Below, piece after piece: positions 8,075-13,655 of a DNA stretch of 33,959 bases. Each line of letters begins with the position of its first letter. Position 1 is the stretch's first letter. The translations under genes were made by a program, and so were the position numbers. The notes under the pieces are model-generated. The model was not told the DNA's origin, made no database searches, and saw only the letters and a program-made list of their open reading frames with translations. The DNA is from Spirochaetaceae bacterium (GTDB taxonomy: Bacteria > Spirochaetota > Spirochaetia > Treponematales > Breznakiellaceae): assembly GCA_031265635.1 (NCBI GenBank), contig JAISCK010000061.1, positions 1 through 33,959 of the forward strand, read 5' to 3'.

Positions 8075-10636
8075 ATGGACAGCACAGGATTTTTCACCGG
8101 CCCCCTTGCGGACGGACAGCTTTACCTGGAACGGCAGCGGATAAACAACCTCCTGGACAAGGCCGTTCACCGCCCTATAATTACTGTTGTCGCCGGGGCC
8201 GGATACGGAAAAACCCGCGCCGTGCACTCGTTTGTTCACAAGAAAGGAATCCCGGTTACCTGGATGCTCCTTACCGAGCGGGACAATATAGCCGAGCGCT
8301 TCTGGGAAGACCTTACGGCGGCCGTGGGGATGCTCCACTACGACACGGGCCTTGCCATGGGCGCCGTTGAATTCCCCCCGGCGGAACGGCAGTTTATCAA
8401 CTACCTGCGTATCCACCTCCAGAATCTGGGACGCGACAGAAAGCACGTGCTTGTTTTTGACGATGTACACCTCATTCATAACAAGGAAATACTCCGCTTT
8501 ATTGAACACTGCGCCACGGCGGCCTTTTCCGGCGTTACCGCCGTACTCATCTCCCGCACCGGCCTGCCCATCAACCTCATGGCCTATGAGTCAAAGGGCC
8601 TTATCACCGCCATAACTGAAGAAGAACTCCGGTTCAGCCGGGCGGAAATGCTTGAATATTTTTATATCCAGAACATACGGCCCGGTCCCGGAACAGCCGA
8701 TTCCATTTACCGGGATACCGAAGGCTGGGCCTTTGCCATATACCTGGCCGCCCAGACCCTGCGGCGCCAGGCCCCGGAAACCCAGTACATACCCCGGGCC
8801 TTCAAGTCCAATGTGTGGCGGCTTATCGAGAGCGAAATCATGGCCGAAATACAGATGCCCCTGCGGCAGTTCCTCATCAAACTTGTGTTTCTGGAGCGGC
8901 ACCCCGAAGAACTTCTCTCCGAGATAGGAGACTCAAGCCTCATTGCCGCCCTGGAAAAAATCGGCTCCTTCATACGCCTCGATTCCTATACCGGGTCCTA
9001 TCAGATTCATCCGCTGCTTCTTGAATACCTGGGAAGCCTCAGCGGGGAACTTTCACCGGAGGAAAAAAAGGACGTGTGGCTCAAGGCCGCGCGGTGGTGC
9101 GCCGCCAACAGGCAGAAGATAAACGCCATTCATTATTATGAAAAAGCGGGAAACTACAACGAAATCATCGCCATGATGTATACGGAGTTTACGCCCCTCA
9201 TCCCCGCCGCCAGCGCCAGGCCCCTCCTCGCCATTATGGAAAGGACGCCCAGGCGGGTCTACGGGGAAAATCCCGAACTGTACCTGATACGGGCATGGCT
9301 GTATACCTCCATGGAGATGCTGGAAAAGGCGGAGGAGGAACTTTCCGTCGTCATTTCCTCGCTGGAAGAGCGGCCCCCCTGCCCCCGGGTACACCAGATA
9401 CTGTCCGGCTGTTATATCAACCTGGGCTTTGTCCGCGTGCTCGCGGGCACCTATACCGGGGATTACGATTATATTTCAAATTTTGAAAAAGCCGCTTTTC
9501 ACGCCCAATACCGCGAGCGGGATTTTTCCCCTCCCCTCACCGTGGCTTCCCTTGGGTCCTATATATGCAGGGTTAATTCGGCGGAAAAAGGGGAGATGGA
9601 ACGGTACATAGAAGCTCTCGCAAAAACCATACCCCATCTTGAAAGCGCCCTGGGAGGCTGCCGTTACGGCATGGACGACCTTGCCCGGGGGGAACTGGCT
9701 TTTTTCAGATCGGACCTGTACCGGGCCGAAGAATGCCTGCTCACCGCGGCGGTCAAGGCGCGGCGGAAAAACCAGTACGAAATCGAAAACAGGGCCCTGT
9801 TTTACCTCATGCGGGTATACCTTAACCGGGGGAACAGCCGGGAACTTTCCCGGCTCAGGGAACAGTTTCTCGCCCAGCTTGACAAGGAAGATTTTGTAAA
9901 CCGCTACACCTGTTTTGACATCACCACAAGCTGGTTTTATATACAGATAGGCCGCCTGGCCGCCTGGCTCAAAAACGACCTTGAGAAAAGCGACCTCAAT
10001 TCCATGGCCTACGGCCCCGGACTCCTGGTCAAGGCCAAATACCATTTTGCCGCGCGGGAATACCCGGCCGCCCTGGCGGTTCTCCAGAGCGGGGAAAACA
10101 GATTCGGCCCCAGGGCCTATAATCTGGGGAGAATCGAAATAAAAGTCCTTGAGGCCCTGTGCCGGTACAGACTGGGCGACCAAGAAGAGAGTTTTTCCGC
10201 TCTGGAAGAAGCCTGGGAAGAAGCGCGGCCCAACGGTTTTTATATGCCCTTTACCGAACAGGGCAAAGACATGCGGGCCCTCACCGGCGCCATGCTGAAA
10301 TCAGGCTCCGCGCGGATAAACAAAAAAACCCTTGAACGCCTACACTTTTCCGCATCGGCCTACGCGAAACGCCTGGTCATCGTCATGAAAGAATACCGGT
10401 TTCTGGATAACCGGCGGAGCGCGGTCCCCTCGGAATCCCTTTCCTACCAGGAACTTTCGGTCCTCAAAAGCCTCTCCCAGGGACTCGCCAGGGAAGAAAT
10501 CGCCGTGGAAGGGGATATCTCCATCAATACCGTAAAAAGCGTCATCAAAAGCATCTACAACAAACTCGGCGCCATGAACCGGGCCGACGCCGTGCGCATA
10601 GCCACGAATTCCGGCTTTCTTGAACGGGAAGCATAG
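8075..10636 (+). CDS. MalT/LuxR-family STAND ATPase transcriptional regulator
   Basis: An 853-residue regulator with the MalT layout. The N-terminal NTPase has Walker A AGAGYGKT (40-47) and Walker B VLVFDDVH (125-132). A long helical middle (about 330-720) resembles the repeat/sensor domain that binds an inducer in MalT. The C-terminus (about 785-850) is a LuxR helix-turn-helix with the family's SYQELSVLKSLSQGLAREEIA opening and INTVKSVIKSIYNKLG recognition region. Known members oligomerise with ATP plus a small inducer and then activate transcription. No sugar or other catabolic operon is next to it, so its target and ligand are unknown. The ATG at 8075 has only a weak GGGGA upstream. No terminator is seen after the stop; the next gene has its own promoter 35 bases on. 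Confidence 0.87.
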   Translation: MDSTGFFTGPLADGQLYLERQRINNLLDKAVHRPIITVVAGAGYGKTRAVHSFVHKKGIPVTWMLLTERDNIAERFWEDLTAAVGMLHYDTGLAMGAVEFPPAERQFINYLRIHLQNLGRDRKHVLVFDDVHLIHNKEILRFIEHCATAAFSGVTAVLISRTGLPINLMAYESKGLITAITEEELRFSRAEMLEYFYIQNIRPGPGTADSIYRDTEGWAFAIYLAAQTLRRQAPETQYIPRAFKSNVWRLIESEIMAEIQMPLRQFLIKLVFLERHPEELLSEIGDSSLIAALEKIGSFIRLDSYTGSYQIHPLLLEYLGSLSGELSPEEKKDVWLKAARWCAANRQKINAIHYYEKAGNYNEIIAMMYTEFTPLIPAASARPLLAIMERTPRRVYGENPELYLIRAWLYTSMEMLEKAEEELSVVISSLEERPPCPRVHQILSGCYINLGFVRVLAGTYTGDYDYISNFEKAAFHAQYRERDFSPPLTVASLGSYICRVNSAEKGEMERYIEALAKTIPHLESALGGCRYGMDDLARGELAFFRSDLYRAEECLLTAAVKARRKNQYEIENRALFYLMRVYLNRGNSRELSRLREQFLAQLDKEDFVNRYTCFDITTSWFYIQIGRLAAWLKNDLEKSDLNSMAYGPGLLVKAKYHFAAREYPAALAVLQSGENRFGPRAYNLGRIEIKVLEALCRYRLGDQEESFSALEEAWEEARPNGFYMPFTEQGKDMRALTGAMLKSGSARINKKTLERLHFSASAYAKRLVIVMKEYRFLDNRRSAVPSESLSYQELSVLKSLSQGLAREEIAVEGDISINTVKSVIKSIYNKLGAMNRADAVRIATNSGFLEREA

Positions 10637-10670
10637 AACCGGCCTAAACGGTTGTATGGTGAACTTGCTG

Positions 10671-10698
10671 TTGACAAAGGCGCATACGGTGCTACAAT
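10671..10698 (+). promoter_or_regulatory. Near-consensus sigma70 promoter of the lipoprotein gene
   Basis: TTGACA (10671-10676) is a perfect -35 box and TACAAT (10693-10698) a five-of-six -10 box, with a 16-bp spacer. It is the strongest promoter I see in the window. Transcription should start near 10705, leaving only about five bases before the ATG at 10710. Either the mRNA is nearly leaderless or start-site choice differs; the AGAAAG in that gap is a poor ribosome binding site. Confidence 0.65.
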
Positions 10699-10709
10699 TT
10701 TCAGAAAGC

Positions 10710-11102
10710 ATGAAAAAAATCATTATGCTCTGTATGGTCTTTTTTCTATTCTTCGCGGCATGTGAAATAACAGAAGAAAGGAGCCCAAAATCACGCACCA
10801 TAAAATATGAAGTTACCGGCGCCGGCTTAACGGTAGATATAACCATGAGAAATTCCGGACTAAGCACCAAATATCTTTATGATGAAATTCTTCCTGAGTC
10901 TGGGTCTTGGTCTGAATCATTTACTGTTAAGGGTTACAGGGATGATCTTTTTGAGGCGTATATTTCCGCCAAAAATAAAAATCATCCATCAGGAACAGTA
11001 ACGGTAAGCATCTCTGTAGATGGTACCCGTGTCGAAACAACCAGTTCTGCGGCAGACGGTATTGCCACCGCCTCTTACGATATTTACTTCCCAATGTTTT
11101 AG
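10710..11102 (+). CDS. Small lipoprotein with MmpS-like fold
   Basis: A 130-residue predicted lipoprotein. The N-terminus has two lysines, a hydrophobic run and a lipobox ending FFAAC with Cys18 as the acylated residue. The mature part (about 28-130) resembles the MmpS/transport-accessory beta-sandwich: a KYEVTG opening, a VDITM strand, SGSWSESF, an EAYISAKNK strand and a final GTVTVSISVDG / ATASYDI pair. This is pattern recognition from memory, not an alignment. MmpS proteins assist RND transporters in mycobacteria, but no transporter is adjacent, so I do not assign that role. The start at 10710 is chosen because it gives the signal peptide; a longer frame from 10620 overlaps the previous gene. 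It is the first gene of the AT-rich island and codes for more Lys and Ser than its neighbours. Confidence 0.7.
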   Translation: MKKIIMLCMVFFLFFAACEITEERSPKSRTIKYEVTGAGLTVDITMRNSGLSTKYLYDEILPESGSWSESFTVKGYRDDLFEAYISAKNKNHPSGTVTVSISVDGTRVETTSSAADGIATASYDIYFPMF

Positions 11103-11375
11103 CCTGATTACGGCAAAGTAGCGGCCGGCCGCCCCATAAACATACCCCCGAATTTGGTTATTCCTATCCCCGAACCCCTCCTCAAAGGGGATAAAACCAG
11201 GTACTTCTCGATAGAAGTCAAGGGAACCTCCATGACTAAGGCCGGAATTAAGGACGGCGACTTTATTGTCATGCGCCGGGCCGAAGAGCCGGAAGACGGG
11301 AGCGGAAAGACTATTGAAGTTGATTCCTCTGACTACGAAATTCAGGGGGAATTCGTGAAACTGAGGGTGGGCTAG
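11103..11375 (+). pseudogene. Decayed S24 (LexA/UmuD/phage repressor-type) peptidase
   Basis: The frame that follows the lipoprotein stop codon directly, in the same frame, reads YGKVAAGRPI (the Ala-Gly self-cleavage region of LexA-type proteins), then IEVKGTSMTKAGIKDGDFIVM, the strand with the nucleophilic Ser and the GIxDGD turn. It then jumps from EEPEDG to a DYEIQGEFVKLRVG segment, which matches the very last strand of the fold. The roughly 35 residues between these, which in intact proteins include the catalytic Lys, are missing, and so is the whole N-terminal DNA-binding domain. There is no start codon at the beginning of the homology; the first possible one is a TTG at 11154 without a ribosome binding site. 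I read it as a relic of a prophage or SOS-type repressor with a 5' truncation and an internal in-frame deletion. Confidence 0.72.
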
Positions 11376-11402
11376 GCTGAACCAAAAACCCCATAATGTT
11401 CA

Positions 11403-11440
11403 CAAAAAGTCAAAATAGTGCCAAAAAGTCAAAAATTAGT
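11403..11440 (+). repeat. Two direct repeats upstream of the island promoter
   Basis: CAAAAAGTCAAAATAGT (11403-11419) recurs as CAAAAAGTCAAAAATTAGT (11422-11440), a 19-base period just upstream of the -35 box at 11451. The position suits a pair of activator or repressor sites, but A-rich sequence makes chance similarity more likely than usual. Confidence 0.5.
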
Positions 11441-11450
11441 AAAAAAGAGC

Positions 11451-11478
11451 TTGTCTTTTGTGAATATTTGAGTATAAT
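11451..11478 (+). promoter_or_regulatory. Promoter of the unknown gene at 11558
   Basis: TTGTCT (11451-11456) and a perfect TATAAT (11473-11478) are separated by 16 bases. The -10 box lies inside the left arm and spacer of a perfect palindrome, so a bound protein would block RNA polymerase. The start point would be near 11485, giving a leader of about 73 bases that ends in AAGGGGG before the ATG at 11558. Confidence 0.6.
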
Positions 11479-11495
11479 GGACTATACTCAAATAT
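11464..11495. promoter_or_regulatory. 13-bp perfect inverted repeat, likely operator
   Basis: ATATTTGAGTATA (11464-11476), a 6-base spacer ATGGAC, then its exact reverse complement TATACTCAAATAT (11483-11495). It covers the -10 box and the expected transcription start. Such layouts are typical of autoregulated toxin-antitoxin, phage-repressor and restriction-controller operons. No intact DNA-binding protein is recognisable beside it; the S24 relic just upstream could be what is left of one. It could also form a hairpin in RNA, but it lies around the start site, so a DNA operator is more likely. Confidence 0.7.
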
Positions 11496-11557
11496 AGATA
11501 AGATAGACCGCGATGTGATTAATAGCCCGTTGCTTTATTTAGGAAGGGGGCAAATAC

Positions 11558-12409
11558 ATGGCTTATGAAAGAAAAATCGACCTTATGGATAAATCGCTTT
11601 TTCCAACGGTTTCTCTTTATGCGCAGAAAAAGAATCCCAAAGAGTCTATAACCACGGATGTCCGCCGGGTAGAACAGACTAATGATGAAATCATCGAATT
11701 TGTTGCTAACGAAATGTCTGGAACCCTGGGGGATAGCCGTGGCCCTAAAGCTAACTGATATTGTCTTAAAGGATTTTATTTATAAGCAAAACCCTGATTA
11801 TTCATATATATTTAATCCTGACGGAAGTCTCCAGTCTAATGACAGAAATGAGATTATCGATACTTTCTTATCAGTTTTGAAACAAATTTATACGACTATT
11901 ATTGCTGATGCTAAAATCAATCCGGGGAGGATAGAGTGTAATGAATATCTTCTTGCTCAGGCTCTTGCCCGGTACTCCCGTGATATTTTTGGTGAGTTGC
12001 GTCTTTCGGGTAAAATCGAACATTTACAAATTCTTGGGGTTCTAACAGAAACACAAAAGAATCAGCTTGCCCAATTTTCCGATTACGGATTAAAAATAGA
12101 TTCATGCAGTCCATATATCCATAGACAACTGGCCGCTCTTTTGTATTGGCTTGCGTATTAAAACCATTTGCCATTTATCCCGATAGAAATAACCCCATAA
12201 GGGAGCTAGGTGTTGCTTTTGAATTTCATAATGAATATGTATCCTACCTCCTCTGTCTTTCATCCTTGAAAGTGTTTAATTATTATCTCGATATACATAA
12301 AAGCAGAGATAGTTTTTACGATTTTCTTTATGATTTGCATTTCCGAAGTCTTTCAAGATCATCGCTTGAATTTTTCCTGGGGGAACACATGAAGGAAATA
12401 TCCTCCTGA
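11558..12409 (+). pseudogene. Unknown ~283-codon gene broken by two frameshifts
   Basis: Three open stretches follow one another: 11558-11758 (starts MAYERKIDLMDK after AAGGGGG), about 11735-12161, and about 12150-12409 (ends FLGEHMKEISS). First and last are in the same frame; the middle is shifted by one. Removing one G from the GGGGG run at 11728-11732 joins the first pair as GTLGIAVALKLTD, and adding one base near 12153 joins the second as LLYWL-x-VLKPFAIYP. Both joins read as smooth protein, so I infer one ancestral 283-residue, helix-rich, soluble protein that I do not recognise. As written, the middle part could also be translated on its own from a GTG at 11739 after GGGGGA (140 residues), overlapping the 66-residue first part. 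The defects could be real decay or sequencing errors. Own promoter and operator lie upstream; the nuclease gene follows 74 bases later. Confidence 0.6.
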
Positions 12410-12483
12410 CAACGGAAGTATGTCATGCCTGTAGTGGCGGGAAAGGTTAGCTGAGAAATTTTTATAGAAAAGGAGTGAACGCT

Positions 12484-13341
12484 ATGAACATACCAGCCAA
12501 GTTTGCCAAAAGGATCAATGAAAATCTCAAAAAATATCAGGGAGTTATTGCCCAAATCAAGAAAAAAGATGCTAATGAATCTGATACTGTTACCGTGATA
12601 ACCGATATGCTGCAAGATATTTTCGGGTATGATAAATACGCCGACATAACATCCGAATACGCTATCAGGGGGACCTATTGCGATTTGGCGATTCTCGATA
12701 GCCATAAAAAGATAAAATTTCTTATTGAAGTTAAAGCTATTTCCGTTGTCTTAAACGATAGTCATATAAAACAGGCCCTGGATTACGGCGCAAACGCGGG
12801 TGTGAACTGGGTATTATTAACCAACGCCGAAACATGGATGCTTTATAAAATCAAATTCGGAAAACCGATTGACAAAGAACTTATATCGGAATTCAATCTG
12901 TTGACGATTAATTCCAAAACAGATAAAGAGCTTGAAGCGCTCTTTGTAATTAGTAAGGATGGGCAGGAAAAATCAAGCATAGAGGATTTCTATTCAAATA
13001 TTCAGGTAAAGAATAAATTCATAATAGGATGCCTGTTAAATAGCCCAGATGTTTATGTGTTAATTCGCAGAACAATGAAGAAATTATTTGACGATGTAAA
13101 AATCAGCGAACAGGAAATCGCGGACATTATCATGAACGATATTATCAAAAGAGAAATAATAGATTCTGAGGAATCAAAAAAAGCAAAAAAAGATATTGAT
13201 AAAATATACAAAAAATTGGAACGGGTAAAAGAAAAAAGCAGCACGGCGCCTCAAGACAATGAGATTTCCAAACCGGAAGAAATACCGGATACCCAGGTTC
13301 AGCAAGATGTTGTTGAAAAAGACAGCGAGACAAACGGATAG
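12484..13341 (+). CDS. Stand-alone HsdR N-terminal-type PD-(D/E)xK nuclease
   Basis: A 285-residue protein whose first ~140 residues match the type I restriction enzyme R-subunit N-terminal nuclease fold. A helix with E32 and TVITDMLQDIFGYD (35-50) is followed by D67 in IRGTYCDLAIL and E82-V-K84 in FLIEVKA, the D...ExK catalytic set, then QALDYGANAGVNWVLLTN, the Q-rich helix and strand usual for the family. After that come a helical region and a highly charged coiled-coil-like tail (about 230-285) rich in Lys and Glu. There is no helicase, methylase or specificity gene here, so it is not a complete type I system. The ATG at 12484 is chosen because AAGGAG lies eight bases before it; a GTG at 12475 overlaps that site. 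Strong A/T codon use sets it apart from the core genes. It may work with the broken gene upstream. Confidence 0.8.
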   Translation: MNIPAKFAKRINENLKKYQGVIAQIKKKDANESDTVTVITDMLQDIFGYDKYADITSEYAIRGTYCDLAILDSHKKIKFLIEVKAISVVLNDSHIKQALDYGANAGVNWVLLTNAETWMLYKIKFGKPIDKELISEFNLLTINSKTDKELEALFVISKDGQEKSSIEDFYSNIQVKNKFIIGCLLNSPDVYVLIRRTMKKLFDDVKISEQEIADIIMNDIIKREIIDSEESKKAKKDIDKIYKKLERVKEKSSTAPQDNEISKPEEIPDTQVQQDVVEKDSETNG

Positions 13342-13481
13342 AGAAAGCCAAGAAGAAGCTGGAGCAGGGGGAATAATGCTAAATTACGATACTTTTTTGA
13401 AAAAAGCCAAAAACAGCCCAAACCCGCTTGACTCGCCGTTTTTTTTATGGTATGTATAGATGCGTCAATATAATGACTTAC

Positions 13482-13554
13482 GCCACCTTAGCTCAGTTGG
13501 TAGAGCAAAGGACTGAAAATCCTTGTGTCTAGAGTTCGATTCTCTGAGGTGGCA
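13482..13554 (+). tRNA. tRNA-Phe (GAA)
   Basis: A complete cloverleaf: acceptor stem GCCACCT/AGGTGGC, D arm GCTC...GAGC, anticodon stem AAGGA/TCCTT around loop CTGAAAA with anticodon GAA at 13515-13517, T arm TAGAG-TTCGATT-CTCTG (one U-G pair), and discriminator A at 13554. CCA is not encoded. A terminator follows at once. The tRNA marks the right edge of the AT-rich island, but the island lies on its 5' side, whereas integrating elements usually sit at the 3' end. Confidence 0.96.
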
Positions 13555-13556
13555 AA

Positions 13557-13584
13557 GGACCCTCCGCAAGGAGGGCCTTTTTTT
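13557..13584 (+). terminator. Rho-independent terminator of tRNA-Phe
   Basis: GG, a bulged A, CCCTCC (13560-13565), loop GCAA, GGAGGGCC (13570-13577), then seven Ts. A very stable tetraloop hairpin with a proper T tract directly after the tRNA. Confidence 0.9.
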
Positions 13585-13655
13585 ATCGGGAAGCGGACAG
13601 GTGGAATTGGATTAAAGTAAGTGTTTTAGCTTGTCCACCAGCAGTGGAAAGGCGG

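Noticed and set aside
13377-13459. 27-codon frame after a GGGGG site, just before tRNA-Phe
   Set aside because: Has a start codon and fair ribosome site but is too short and unlike anything known; kept out for lack of support.
10637-13481. Complete restriction-modification or CRISPR system
   Set aside because: No methylase, specificity subunit, helicase, cas gene or spaced repeats; only a lone nuclease domain is present.
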